This document shows, in pieces, positions 27,884 through 36,907 of a stretch of 64,000 nucleotides of DNA. The translations under genes and the position numbers were made by a program. The stretch lies in the NCBI RefSeq assembly GCF_039521385.1, contig NZ_BAAACG010000006.1, positions 124,001-188,000 of the forward strand, read 5' to 3'. The notes below the pieces were generated by a model. It did no database searches. It was not told the DNA's origin and saw only the letters and a list, made by a program, of their open reading frames with translations. This DNA comes from Clostridium_F oceanicum (GTDB taxonomy: Bacteria; Bacillota; Clostridia; Clostridiales; Clostridiaceae). Position 1 is the stretch's first letter. Each line of letters begins with the position of its first letter.

Positions 27884-28451
27884 ATTGACAATTTTAAGAA
27901 TTTTTTTAGTTCCTATATTTCTTGTTTTTATTACAATTAAAGATATACCCTATGGTACAGTTATAGCTACAGCTATATTTATAATTGCTTCTATAACAGA
28001 TAAACTTGATGGGTACATAGCAAGAAGTAGAAACCAAGTAACTAAATTTGGTAAGTTTATGGATCCTTTAGCAGATAAGCTTTTAGTTACAGCAGCATTA
28101 ATTTGTTTAGTAGATTTTCAAATAATACCAGGAGTAGTTGCTATAATAATAATCGCTAGAGAATTTGCAGTAACAGGCCTTAGAACTATAGCTTCTTCAG
28201 AAGGTATAGTTATAGCAGCGAGTAAATGGGGAAAATTAAAAACAGTTATACAAATAATAGCCATAATATTTGGCCTTGTAAATTTAAATTACCATAACAA
28301 TATATCTATATTAAATTTTATAATGGATGTAACAAATAAAAATTTACAAACAATCACTGATTTTATGATGATTCTTGCAGCTATTATAACTATAATATCT
28401 GGAGTAGATTATTTTGTTAAAAATAAAGAAGTAATTAGACATGATAAATAG
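27867..28451 (+). CDS. pgsA: CDP-diacylglycerol-glycerol-3-phosphate 3-phosphatidyltransferase
   Basis: Forms phosphatidylglycerol phosphate in the membrane from the CDP-diacylglycerol made by CdsA (window start). The CDP-alcohol phosphotransferase motif reads DGYIARSR followed by FGKFMDPLADK (residues about 46-72). 194 aa with about four to five membrane helices. ATG at 27867 is preferred to TTG at 27858 because AGGAG is 9 nt upstream. Confidence 0.94.
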   Translation: MNLANKLTILRIFLVPIFLVFITIKDIPYGTVIATAIFIIASITDKLDGYIARSRNQVTKFGKFMDPLADKLLVTAALICLVDFQIIPGVVAIIIIAREFAVTGLRTIASSEGIVIAASKWGKLKTVIQIIAIIFGLVNLNYHNNISILNFIMDVTNKNLQTITDFMMILAAIITIISGVDYFVKNKEVIRHDK

Positions 28452-28731
28452 GTTTAGTTATATATTTACTTGTCAATAATTAAAATAAAAGTTCCTTGAA
28501 GGGGCTTTTATTTGTATTTATTATTAAGGCATATTTAAATAAATAACTAGATAGTTTTTAGCTGTTTTGTAAAGTGATTTTTCTTTAGAATACACTTATA
28601 GAGGGATTTCTAGTGAAAACTAAAGAGAAAGTTTAAAAAAATAGCTTTGAATTTTTAATATATTATTTATTTTAATATGCAAAATGTTAAATTATATATT
28701 TACTACAAAGTTTAAATTTATGATTTTATTC
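28452..28731. other. Intergenic region before recA: terminator and one dispersed repeat
   Basis: A hairpin terminator for pgsA (AAATAAAAG 28483-28491 with CTTTTATTT 28505-28513) is followed by a copy of the dispersed GGCATATTTAAATAAATAACTAG repeat at 28528-28550. The rest is AT-rich with no coding frame seen, up to the recA promoter. Confidence 0.6.
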
Positions 28732-28782
28732 TTGACCTTACTCTAAAAATAATATATAATTTTAATTAGAACGGATGTTCGT
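28732..28782 (+). promoter_or_regulatory. recA promoter with LexA (SOS) operator
   Basis: TTGACC (-35, 28732-28737), a 17-bp spacer, TATAAT (-10, 28755-28760), then GAACGGATGTTCG at 28769-28781, matching the Gram-positive SOS box GAAC-N4-GTTC. LexA bound there would block the start of transcription, so recA should be DNA-damage inducible. Confidence 0.88.
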
Positions 28783-28806
28783 AAAATTAAGGAGGTAGGT
28801 TATTTT

Positions 28807-29868
28807 ATGGCAAATAATATAAATACAGATAAATTAAAAGCAATAGAATCAGCAATGTCACAAATAGAAAAACAATTTGGTAAAGGTTCAGTAATGAAAT
28901 TAGGAGAAGAAAGCATATTAAATGTTGAATCAATATCTACTGGAAGTTTAGATCTTGATATAGCCCTTGGAATAGGGGGAGTACCAAGAGGAAGAATAGT
29001 AGAAGTTTTTGGACCTGAATCTTCAGGTAAAACAACAGTAGCTCTACATATGATAGCAGAAGCTCAAAAGGCAGGAGGCACAGCAGCCTTTATAGATGCA
29101 GAACATGCCTTAGATCCTGGCTATGCTAGAAATTTAGGGGTTGATATTGAAAGTTTAATAGTTTCACAACCAGATACTGGAGAACAGGCTTTAGAAATAA
29201 CAGAAGCATTAGTTAGATCTGGTGCAATAGATATAATAGTTATAGATTCAGTAGCAGCTTTAGTTCCAAGAGCAGAAATAGAAGGAGAAATGGGAGATTC
29301 TCATGTAGGACTTCAAGCAAGACTTATGTCTCAAGCATTAAGAAAATTAACCGGTTCTATAAATAAAACAAAATGTGTAACAGTATTTATAAACCAATTA
29401 AGAGAAAAAGTAGGTATTATGTTTGGAAATCCTGAAACAACTCCCGGTGGTAGAGCACTTAAGTTTTATTCATCTGTAAGACTTGATGTAAGAAGAATAG
29501 ATTCTATAAAACAAGGAGATGCTATTTTAGGAAATAGAACAAGAGTAAAAGTAACTAAAAATAAAGTAGCTCCTCCATTTAAAAAAGCAGAATTTGATAT
29601 TATGTATAACGAAGGAATTTCAAAAGAGGGAAATATATTAGACGTTGGTGTTAGAGAAGAATTAGTTCAAAAAAGCGGGTCATGGTATTCTTATAACGAT
29701 ACAAGATTAGGGCAAGGAAGAGAAAATGCTAAACAATTTTTAAAGGAAAATCCTAAAATGTCATTAGAAATAGAAAATAATATCAGAAAAAAATATAATT
29801 TGCCTATAAATGTAGAAGAAAAGGAAGCTTCACAAAATAATAAAAAAACTGAAACTACTAAAAAATAA
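28807..29868 (+). CDS. recA: Recombinase RecA
   Basis: Homologous recombination and SOS co-protease. 353 aa. Walker A GPESSGKT at residues 69-76, Walker B VIDSVAAL near 143, L2 loop region with GNPETTPGGRALKFY near 206, Lys-rich C-terminal tail. ATG after AAGGAGGT. An SOS operator sits in its promoter. Confidence 0.98.
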   Translation: MANNINTDKLKAIESAMSQIEKQFGKGSVMKLGEESILNVESISTGSLDLDIALGIGGVPRGRIVEVFGPESSGKTTVALHMIAEAQKAGGTAAFIDAEHALDPGYARNLGVDIESLIVSQPDTGEQALEITEALVRSGAIDIIVIDSVAALVPRAEIEGEMGDSHVGLQARLMSQALRKLTGSINKTKCVTVFINQLREKVGIMFGNPETTPGGRALKFYSSVRLDVRRIDSIKQGDAILGNRTRVKVTKNKVAPPFKKAEFDIMYNEGISKEGNILDVGVREELVQKSGSWYSYNDTRLGQGRENAKQFLKENPKMSLEIENNIRKKYNLPINVEEKEASQNNKKTETTKK

Positions 29869-29940
29869 ATTTATTAATTAAATATATTTTTGCTTTAGAA
29901 AATAAAAAAATATTAATCTTCTATATTAGTTGATATCAGC

Positions 29941-29969
29941 TTGACAATGGAAAAGTTTTAATATAAAAT
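29941..29969 (+). promoter_or_regulatory. Promoter for rny
   Basis: TTGACA (29941-29946), 17-bp spacer, TAAAAT (29964-29969; TATAAA overlaps it). It gives a roughly 105-nt leader before RNase Y. Confidence 0.6.
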
Positions 29970-30080
29970 TAAGACAAAATCTGGTTTAGCATATATGGTC
30001 CAATTGAATAGTATGACACCTTTTCTAAGCTTCATGTTACTTAATATATAAAGCTCAAAAAAGCAAAGGAGGTGTTTTAA

Positions 30081-31619
30081 ATGGGTCCTATATATATAAT
30101 AGTTGCAGTAGTTATAATAATAATATTGTTTATTATAGGTTTGTATGTTGTAGATAAAAAAGCTAAAGATAAACTATCGAAAGCAGCTGAAGAAGCTCAC
30201 AGATTGAGAGAAGATGCTGAAAGAGATGTTGAATCTAAGAAGAAAGAAGCTATATTAGAATCCAAAGAAGAAGCTCATAGACTAAGAGCAGAAGTAGAAA
30301 AAGAAGTTAGAGAAAGACGTAACGAGGTTCAGCGTCTTGAAAGAAGAGTAATTCAAAAAGAAGAATCTTTAGATAAAAAGGGTGAAGCTCTTGAGAAAAA
30401 AGAAGATTTCTTAAGCAAAAAACAAGGCGAAATAGAACACAAAGAAAACAGTATCCAGGAGCTTTATGATAAACAAAGAACAGAACTTGAAAGAATTTCT
30501 TCACTAACTAGTGAAGAAGCAAAGGAAATATTATTAGAAGAGGTTAGAAAAGAAATAAAACATGAATCTGCAATGCTTGTAAAAGAAATAGAAACTAAAG
30601 CAAAAGAAGAGGCAGAAAAGAAGGCTAGAGAAATCATTACATACGCCGTTCAAAGATGCGCAGCAGATCATGTAGCAGAAACTACAGTACACGTAGTTAA
30701 TCTTCCTAACGATGAAATGAAGGGAAGAATTATAGGTAGAGAAGGAAGAAATATCAGAACATTAGAAACACTTACTGGGGTTGATTTAATAATAGATGAT
30801 ACACCAGAAGCAGTCGTTTTATCTGGTTTTGATCCTATAAGGAGAGAAGTTGCCAGAATTGCTTTAGAAAAATTAATAGTAGATGGAAGAATTCATCCAG
30901 CAAGAATAGAAGAGATGGTTGAAAAAGCTAAGAAAGAAGTAGAAAGTGATATAAAAGAAGAGGGAGAACAAGCTACCTTTGAAACTGGTATACACGGTCT
31001 TCACATGGAATTAATTAGATTACTTGGAAGACTTAAATATAGAACTAGTTATGGTCAAAATGTTTTAAAACATTCCATAGAAGTAGCTTACCTATCAGGA
31101 CTTATAGCTTCAGAACTTGGCATGGAACCAACACTTGCTAAGAGAGTTGGATTACTTCATGATATAGGTAAAGCTGTAGATCATGAAATAGAAGGTCCAC
31201 ATGCTATAATAGGAGCTGAAATGGCTAAAAAGTACAGAGAATCACAAACAGTTGTAAATGCTATAGCAGCCCATCATGGTGATGAAGAACCTAAATCTCT
31301 AGAGGCAGTGATTGTTCAAGCTGCAGATGCTATATCAGCAGCAAGACCAGGTGCTAGAAGAGAAACTTTAGAGGCCTATATAAAAAGGCTTGAAAAGTTA
31401 GAAGAAATTGCAAATCAGTGTGAAGGTGTAGAAAAGTCATATGCAATTCAAGCTGGAAGAGAAATTAGAATTATGGTTAAACCAGAAGTAATAGATGATG
31501 CAGAATGTACAGAAATGGCTAGAAATGTTGTTAAAACTATAGAAAGCGAATTAGAATATCCAGGACAAATAAAGATAAATGTAATTCGTGAAACTAGAGC
31601 CATAGAGTACGCAAAATAA
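30081..31619 (+). CDS. rny: Ribonuclease Y
   Basis: A membrane-anchored endoribonuclease that starts mRNA decay in Firmicutes. N-terminal membrane helix (about 4-24), long charged coiled coil (about 28-200), KH domain (KGRIIGREGRNIRTLE near 215), HD domain with LHDIGKAVDHE near 358. 512 aa. ATG after AAAGGAGG. Followed by spoVS as in many clostridia and bacilli. Confidence 0.97.
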   Translation: MGPIYIIVAVVIIIILFIIGLYVVDKKAKDKLSKAAEEAHRLREDAERDVESKKKEAILESKEEAHRLRAEVEKEVRERRNEVQRLERRVIQKEESLDKKGEALEKKEDFLSKKQGEIEHKENSIQELYDKQRTELERISSLTSEEAKEILLEEVRKEIKHESAMLVKEIETKAKEEAEKKAREIITYAVQRCAADHVAETTVHVVNLPNDEMKGRIIGREGRNIRTLETLTGVDLIIDDTPEAVVLSGFDPIRREVARIALEKLIVDGRIHPARIEEMVEKAKKEVESDIKEEGEQATFETGIHGLHMELIRLLGRLKYRTSYGQNVLKHSIEVAYLSGLIASELGMEPTLAKRVGLLHDIGKAVDHEIEGPHAIIGAEMAKKYRESQTVVNAIAAHHGDEEPKSLEAVIVQAADAISAARPGARRETLEAYIKRLEKLEEIANQCEGVEKSYAIQAGREIRIMVKPEVIDDAECTEMARNVVKTIESELEYPGQIKINVIRETRAIEYAK

Positions 31620-31637
31620 AAACAAAATAATAAAAAT

Positions 31638-31692
31638 AAATTCCTTTTAATTTTAAAATTTACTAAGATTTACAAAAATTAAAAGGAATTTT
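31638..31692 (+). terminator. Terminator after rny
   Basis: AAATTCCTTTTAATTTT (31638-31654) pairs with AAAATTAAAAGGAATTTT (31675-31692), followed by a T-rich run. Confidence 0.75.
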
Positions 31693-31767
31693 CTATTTTT
31701 TGTAGAATATATATACTAAATAGATATGACAATAAACAAAAATAAAGTTAATATAGGAGGTTTACTT

Positions 31768-32028
31768 ATGGAAGTATTAAAAGTTTCAGCAAAATCAAGT
31801 CCAAATTCAGTGGCAGGAGCTTTAGCAGGGGTACTAAGAGAAAGAGGAGCTGCTGAAATACAAGCAATAGGAGCAGGTGCTATAAACCAAGCTATAAAAG
31901 CTGTTGCTATAGCTAGAGGCTTTGTTGCTCCAAGTGGTATCGATTTAATATGTATACCAGCATTTACTGATATAGAAATTGATGGTGAAGAAAGAACGGC
32001 TATAAAACTTATAATACAGCCTAGATAA
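31768..32028 (+). CDS. spoVS: Stage V sporulation protein S
   Basis: An 86-aa Alba-like small protein whose family affects septation and spore coat assembly. MEVLKVSAKSSPNSVAGALAG start and GAGAINQAIKAVAIARGF middle are near-invariant. The ATG at 31768 with AGGAGG upstream gives exactly the family length; an ATG-starting extension to 31726 is not supported. Shows that the organism forms spores. Confidence 0.97.
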   Translation: MEVLKVSAKSSPNSVAGALAGVLRERGAAEIQAIGAGAINQAIKAVAIARGFVAPSGIDLICIPAFTDIEIDGEERTAIKLIIQPR

Positions 32029-32050
32029 AATTCACATAATATTTAAATAT

Positions 32051-32079
32051 AAAGGGCTTGAATTAAATTCAAGTCCTTT
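32051..32079 (+). terminator. Terminator after spoVS
   Basis: AAAGGGCTTGAAT pairs with ATTCAAGTCCTTT (one G-U), followed by a short T-containing tail. A TATAAT at 32105-32110 just downstream may be the -10 of the next operon; its -35 is weak. Confidence 0.7.
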
Positions 32080-32194
32080 AATTTGCGTTAAAAATATGTT
32101 AAATTATAATAGTATAAATATGATGTCAGATAAAAGGGAAAAAATTACACTGAATTATATATAATTATGAGGAAGACTTAAGAGGAGTGAGTGT

Positions 32195-33061
32195 ATGAAT
32201 ATAAAGGCTATTCTTCAATTGATGAGGCCTAAACAGTGGATAAAGAATTTTTTTGTGTTTGCAGCTATAATATTTTCTGGAAACCTATTAAATTTAAATC
32301 TACTTAAAATTAACATTGTAACATTTATATTATTTTGCTTAACATCATCAACTATATACGTATTAAATGACATAGTTGATTTAGAAAAGGATCAAAAGCA
32401 TCCAGAGAAAAGAAAAAGACCACTTCCAAGTGGAAAAGTATCTAAAAATACTGCTATAATTTTAGATATAGTTATATTTCTTGTTGTAATGTTTACATCT
32501 TATAAGTTTGTTAGTTATAGAATAATGCTTATATATATGACTTACATAATAACTAATATAATGTATTGTTTTAAGCTTAAAAACGTAGTTATATTAGATG
32601 TTATGCTTATAACATTAGGATTTGTACTTAGAGTTGAAAGTGGAAGTATAGCTACAGGGGTTAGAGTATCTCCTTGGTTATTTTTGTGTACTATATTGTT
32701 GTCTTTATTTTTAGCATTAAATAAAAGAAAAAGCGAAATTATAACATTAAAAGACAAGAGAGGATCCCACAGAAAGATTTTAGAAGATTATTCTATAGAA
32801 TTATTAGATAATATGCTTACTATTGTAACGCCATCTATATTAATATCTTATTGTTTATATACTTTTAGTTCTGTACAAAGTAGAAGTATGATGTATACTA
32901 TTCCTTTTGTATTATATGGTATATTTAGATATCAATATTTAATGACTAAAAATAACATTGGTGGCAAGCCAGAAGACGTATTTCAAAAGGACATCCCTTT
33001 TTTAGTAGATATAATACTATGGGTTTTGTCAATTGGTGTTATAATATACATGAAGCTTTAG
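32195..33061 (+). CDS. UbiA-family polyprenyl-phosphate phosphoribosyltransferase (DPPR synthase-like)
   Basis: A 288-aa integral membrane prenyltransferase of the branch that puts phosphoribose from PRPP onto polyprenyl phosphate. The first Asp-rich motif is N58-D59-x-x-D62-x-x-x-D66, directly followed by HPEKRKRPLPSG, and the second is D135 with GFVLR. The RPKQWIKN start and the HPxKxxRP extension match the mycobacterial Rv3806c type rather than quinone-type UbiA. First gene of an operon with a GT39-like transferase and an SMR-like protein, suggesting a lipid-linked pentose donor. Real acceptor and product are inferred. Confidence 0.82.
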   Translation: MNIKAILQLMRPKQWIKNFFVFAAIIFSGNLLNLNLLKINIVTFILFCLTSSTIYVLNDIVDLEKDQKHPEKRKRPLPSGKVSKNTAIILDIVIFLVVMFTSYKFVSYRIMLIYMTYIITNIMYCFKLKNVVILDVMLITLGFVLRVESGSIATGVRVSPWLFLCTILLSLFLALNKRKSEIITLKDKRGSHRKILEDYSIELLDNMLTIVTPSILISYCLYTFSSVQSRSMMYTIPFVLYGIFRYQYLMTKNNIGGKPEDVFQKDIPFLVDIILWVLSIGVIIYMKL

Positions 33062-33083
33062 GAGAGGGGTATATATAAATACT

Positions 33084-34361
33084 ATGTATGGAAGTTTAGA
33101 AGTAATGAGTAATAAAAAAAATAGTAATAGTACTATTTATTATAAAATTATTATGATAATATCACTTTTATTTTGTATTTTATGGGTAAGTTTTATAAAT
33201 ACAAAGCCATTTTCAGATTTTCAGTATTATTATAATTTATCAGTTCAAATAGCAAATGGTGGTTCCTGGGGAAATACCTATACATCTGTAGGTTATTGTA
33301 TAATACTTGGAGGAATATTTAAACTATTTGGAGCAAGTGTATTAAAGGCTAAAATATTTAATATAGTTCTTGCTTTTTTAAATAATTTTATTTTTTATAG
33401 ATTATTAAAAAAATTAGATATAGATGAGAAACGTATGAAGATAGTTTTTACTATTTTTGCATTTTTCCCTAACAATATATTTTATACTAGTGTACTTGGA
33501 ACAGAAATATTATTTACTACAATGCTTTTATTAGTTACTAATGTTTATTTTGGTAATTTTAAATATAAATATATATTACTAGGAGTATTAACTGGTGTAA
33601 TAACTATAATAAAACCATTTTTTATGGTCTTTGCCTTTGCAGTATTTTTAGTTGAACTTTTAAAAGAAAAAAAGTTTTTACATTCTTTAAAATGCAGTTT
33701 AACTATATTTGTAGTTTCAGCTATATGTATAGCTCCTTGGATTTATAGAAATACAAAAATGATGGGACAATATACATATGTATCAAATAATGATGGTATA
33801 GTATTATACATAAATAATAATTCTGAGAATACTTTTGGAAGATGGATGGCAGCTGCAGATGTTAAAGATTCTTTAGTTAAAAAGGAAGAATATAAAAAAG
33901 CTAATATGACTGAAAAAAATCATATGTTAAAAAAAGAAGCTAATAAGTGGATAAAAGCTCATCCAAAGGAATTTTTAGTATTAGGTACAAAAAGACTTGT
34001 TAATACATATTTTTTAGGTGACGATATAGGATATAGTACCTATGGATCTGGTTTAAGTAGTCAAACTAAATTTAAAATGGTAGTAAAATCTACTATTCTT
34101 AAAAATATATTTTTTATACCAGCTATAATATATATATTACTTTATAGCATATTTATACTGTATAAAATCATAAAAAGACAAACAGAAACTTTAAATAAAT
34201 TTAATTTATATATTACAGTAATATTTTACATGTTTACAACAATATATTTTGTAACAGAAGGACAAGCTAGATATGCCTTTCCTTTAATATTTATAATTAT
34301 ATATTTTTGGTTTTATATAGTAAAATATTTAGTATTACTATTTAAGGAGTTTATAAAATGA
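33084..34361 (+). CDS. GT39-like polytopic membrane glycosyltransferase
   Basis: 425 aa with about nine to eleven membrane helices. The first outer loop has KPFSDFQYYYNLS with the acidic residue typical of GT-C enzymes (ArnT/PMT/GT39) that use lipid-phosphate sugars. A larger soluble segment lies around residues 225-320. Start ATG 33084 has AGGAGAGGGG at a rather long distance; ATG 33105 is possible. It overlaps the next gene by 4 nt (ATGA). Together with the UbiA-type gene upstream, it probably uses a polyprenyl-phosphate pentose on the outside of the membrane; the acceptor is unknown. Confidence 0.72.
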   Translation: MYGSLEVMSNKKNSNSTIYYKIIMIISLLFCILWVSFINTKPFSDFQYYYNLSVQIANGGSWGNTYTSVGYCIILGGIFKLFGASVLKAKIFNIVLAFLNNFIFYRLLKKLDIDEKRMKIVFTIFAFFPNNIFYTSVLGTEILFTTMLLLVTNVYFGNFKYKYILLGVLTGVITIIKPFFMVFAFAVFLVELLKEKKFLHSLKCSLTIFVVSAICIAPWIYRNTKMMGQYTYVSNNDGIVLYINNNSENTFGRWMAAADVKDSLVKKEEYKKANMTEKNHMLKKEANKWIKAHPKEFLVLGTKRLVNTYFLGDDIGYSTYGSGLSSQTKFKMVVKSTILKNIFFIPAIIYILLYSIFILYKIIKRQTETLNKFNLYITVIFYMFTTIYFVTEGQARYAFPLIFIIIYFWFYIVKYLVLLFKEFIK

Positions 34362-34711
34362 TATATTTAATATTAGCATCGGTTTTCTTAAGTTCTTTAG
34401 GACAAATACTTGTAAAATACGGAGCAGGAAATTTAGATTTAAATTTTGCTACAGGAGCAATAAGTAGTATAATTCAAATTTTGAAAAACGTACCGGTAAT
34501 GGCTGGAATAATAACTTATGGACTAAGCTTTCTTTTATGGATAAAAGTACTTAGTAAAGTTGAACTTAGTTATGCATATCCTATGGTTAGTTTAGGCTAT
34601 GTTTTAGTTATGATATTCTCTTATTTTGTTTTTAAAGAAAATATAACTTTTATAAGAGTTTTAGGAGTTGTTTTTATAATAACAGGAGTAATATTAATAG
34701 CAAGAAGTTAG
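34358..34711 (+). CDS. Small EmrE/ArnE-like four-helix membrane protein
   Basis: 117 aa, four membrane helices, of the EamA/SMR type. The start ILASVFLSSLGQILVKYGAG and the SYAYPMVSLGYVLVMIFSYFVFKE middle resemble ArnE/ArnF and other lipid-linked sugar flippases more than drug exporters. Its start overlaps the glycosyltransferase end (ATGA), so the two are coupled. Probably flips the polyprenyl-phosphate sugar made by the upstream UbiA-type enzyme; inferred from context. Confidence 0.75.
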   Translation: MIYLILASVFLSSLGQILVKYGAGNLDLNFATGAISSIIQILKNVPVMAGIITYGLSFLLWIKVLSKVELSYAYPMVSLGYVLVMIFSYFVFKENITFIRVLGVVFIITGVILIARS

Positions 34712-34760
34712 TGTTTTATATTTAATTTAATATATAGGTTTAATAAAGGGAGGCAAAGTA

Positions 34761-35954
34761 ATGAATTTATCTAAAAAAGCTACTAAGATTGAACCATCTT
34801 TAACATTAGCAATAACTGCAAAAGCTAAAAAAATGAAAGCAGAAGGATTAGATGTAGTAGGATTTGGAGCAGGAGAGCCAGATTTTGATACACCTTCAAA
34901 CATTAAAAACGCAGCTATAAAAGCTATAGAAGAAGGATTTACAAAATATACTTCAGCATCTGGAATAGATGATCTTAAAAAAGCTATAGCAAATAAACTT
35001 AAAGAAGATAACAATCTTACTTACAAAAACAGTCAAATAATTGTAAGCACAGGAGCAAAACAGTGTTTATCTAACGTATTTGAAACTATATTAAATCCAG
35101 GAGATGAAATTATATTAGGATCACCTTATTGGGTAAGTTATCCAGAACTTATGAAGTTATATGAAGGTGTTCCAGTATTTATTGAAACAAAAGAAGAAAA
35201 AGGATTTAAATTTACTGTTAGTGATTTAGAAAAAGCATTAACTTCAAAAACTAAAGGACTTTTATTAAACAGTCCAAATAATCCTACAGGTACTTTATAT
35301 ACTGAGGAAGAATTAAAAGAAATAGCTGAATTTGCTAAAAAACATGATCTTATAATAATTTCAGATGAAATATATGAAAAACTTGTATATGGTGATGAAA
35401 AACATGTAAGTATAGCTTCTTTATCAGAAGATGCTTATAATAGAACTGTTGTAATAAATGGTATGTCAAAAGCTTATTCTATGACTGGTTGGAGAATAGG
35501 ATATGCAGCAGGACCAGAAGATATAATAAAAGTTATGAGCAGCATTCAAAGCCATACAACTTCAAATCCAAATTCTATAGCACAATATGCATCTGTTGAA
35601 GCTTTAAATGGAGATAAAACTGCATTAAATGCTATGGTAAAAGAATTTTCTAAAAGAAGAGACTATATGGTAGATAAAATTAACGCTACTGAAAACATTA
35701 GCTGTGTTAAGCCAAAGGGTGCTTTTTACGTAATGGTTAATATTTCAAAGCTTATAAATAAATCAGTTTGTGGGCAAACTATAAAGGATTCAATGAGTTT
35801 TTCTAAAATACTTTTAGAAGAAGAAAATGTAGCTGTAATACCAGGAATAGCTTTTGGATCAGATGAATTTATTAGACTATCATATGCTACATCTATGGAA
35901 AATATAGAAAAAGGTTTAAATAGAATAGCTGATTTTGTAGGAAAAGCACAATAA
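34761..35954 (+). CDS. aspC: Aspartate aminotransferase (class I)
   Basis: PLP-dependent transfer of the amino group between aspartate and 2-oxoglutarate. 397 aa. The PLP lysine is K237 in SKAYSMTGWRIGYAAG; NSPNNPTGTLY and SDEIYEKLVY are the cofactor-binding blocks. ATG after GGGAGG. The Ib subgroup common in Firmicutes (AspB-like); substrate range may be wider. Confidence 0.92.
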   Translation: MNLSKKATKIEPSLTLAITAKAKKMKAEGLDVVGFGAGEPDFDTPSNIKNAAIKAIEEGFTKYTSASGIDDLKKAIANKLKEDNNLTYKNSQIIVSTGAKQCLSNVFETILNPGDEIILGSPYWVSYPELMKLYEGVPVFIETKEEKGFKFTVSDLEKALTSKTKGLLLNSPNNPTGTLYTEEELKEIAEFAKKHDLIIISDEIYEKLVYGDEKHVSIASLSEDAYNRTVVINGMSKAYSMTGWRIGYAAGPEDIIKVMSSIQSHTTSNPNSIAQYASVEALNGDKTALNAMVKEFSKRRDYMVDKINATENISCVKPKGAFYVMVNISKLINKSVCGQTIKDSMSFSKILLEEENVAVIPGIAFGSDEFIRLSYATSMENIEKGLNRIADFVGKAQ

Positions 35955-35999
35955 TTTTATTAGTTTTACATTAATTTTACATTTTAGTAATTAAATGTG

Positions 36000-36027
36000 T
36001 TGAAAACTGTAGAATTAATGGTATAAT
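36000..36027 (+). promoter_or_regulatory. Promoter for HPr
   Basis: TTGAAA (36000-36005), 16-bp spacer, TATAAT (36022-36027), 50 nt before the ptsH start. Confidence 0.7.
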
Positions 36028-36076
36028 TATAAATGTGTGCTATTAAACAAATTCATAAAAAGAGGTGGAGAACAAA

Positions 36077-36334
36077 ATGGTAGAAAGAGAATTAGTAGTA
36101 AATGCTTCAACTGGCTTACATGCTAGACCAGCAACTTTACTAGTAAAAAAAGCATCATCATTTAAATCAGATTTATCAATCGAATTTAATGGTAAAAAAG
36201 CTAATATCAAAAGTCTTATAGGAGTTCTTTCTTTAGGAGTAGTGAAAGGCGCTAATATAAAACTTGTAGCTTCTGGAGATGACGAAACTCTAGCAGTAGA
36301 AGAATTAGCTAAACTAATAAATACATTAGAATAA
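36077..36334 (+). CDS. ptsH: Phosphocarrier protein HPr
   Basis: Carries phosphate from Enzyme I to sugar-specific EII proteins, and serves as a regulator when phosphorylated on Ser46. The 85-aa protein has His15 in TGLHARPA and Ser46 in KSLIGVLSLG. ATG at 36077 gives the standard numbering; a longer GTG-started frame from 36065 overlaps the ribosome site AGGTGG. Stands alone, without ptsI beside it. Confidence 0.96.
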   Translation: MVERELVVNASTGLHARPATLLVKKASSFKSDLSIEFNGKKANIKSLIGVLSLGVVKGANIKLVASGDDETLAVEELAKLINTLE

Positions 36335-36340
36335 TATAAA

Positions 36341-36371
36341 AAATAAAAGGCTCTAAGAGGGCCTTTTATTT
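36341..36371. terminator. Bidirectional terminator between ptsH and the DUF378 gene
   Basis: AAATAAAAGGCTC pairs with GGGCCTTTTATTT around TAAGA. Both flanks are A/T rich, and two convergent genes end here, one of them inside the stem. Confidence 0.75.
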
Positions 36372-36584
36372 ATAAGCTTTTCTTTTAGTGCTTAACCAAA
36401 AATAAATTAGATAAATACCAGCAACTCCTACTAAAATGTAAATTATTCTTCCTATGAAGTTGGCAGGTTCTCCAAAAATAGCTCCGATTAAATTAAAATT
36501 AAATAATCCTATAAGTCCCCAATTTAAGGCTCCTATTATAACTAATATAAATGATAGTTTGTCTATTAAACTTAATTTATACAT
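36366..36584 (-). CDS. DUF378-family small membrane protein
   Basis: 72 aa with two membrane helices. The pattern LSFILVIIGALNWGLIGLF then a second helix and WLSTKRK is the DUF378 family (GALNWGLxG). Function unknown. Start ATG with AAAGGAGG 8 nt away. Converges on ptsH. Confidence 0.82.
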   Translation of the reverse strand: MYKLSLIDKLSFILVIIGALNWGLIGLFNFNLIGAIFGEPANFIGRIIYILVGVAGIYLIYFWLSTKRKAYK

Positions 36585-36907
36585 ATATGTATCCTCCTTT
36601 AAGGATGTAATTTATATCTTACTAAAGTATATTAGTTATGATAAGAAATAGAACTATAAATTTTTAAACTTAATTCTTATAAAAATAAATCATAAGTTAA
36701 ATAAGATGGGGATATTTTCTTAAAATTAATAAATTAAATATTAGAAAAAAATAAAATTAAATATAATTGCATTTAATTTTTAATACATATAGAATGGAAT
36801 TCTAACATTATACGAATATAATGTTTTTAAAAATAAAAAATATATGTTATAATGTGAATGAAAAATAATTATATATATATAATATACGCACGGAGGGATA
36901 GAATAAA
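36585..36907. other. Intergenic region between DUF378 gene and purB
   Basis: Divergent promoters are expected here. Visible are a perfect 9-bp hairpin AACATTATA/TATAATGTT (36804-36825) followed by T's, which may be an attenuator or terminator, and a TATAAT (36848-36853) that may be the purB -10. No known purine riboswitch pattern was recognised. Confidence 0.45.

Noticed and set aside
36804..36825. Purine riboswitch before purB
   Set aside because: Only a simple hairpin is present; the three-way-junction pattern of purine riboswitches was not found.
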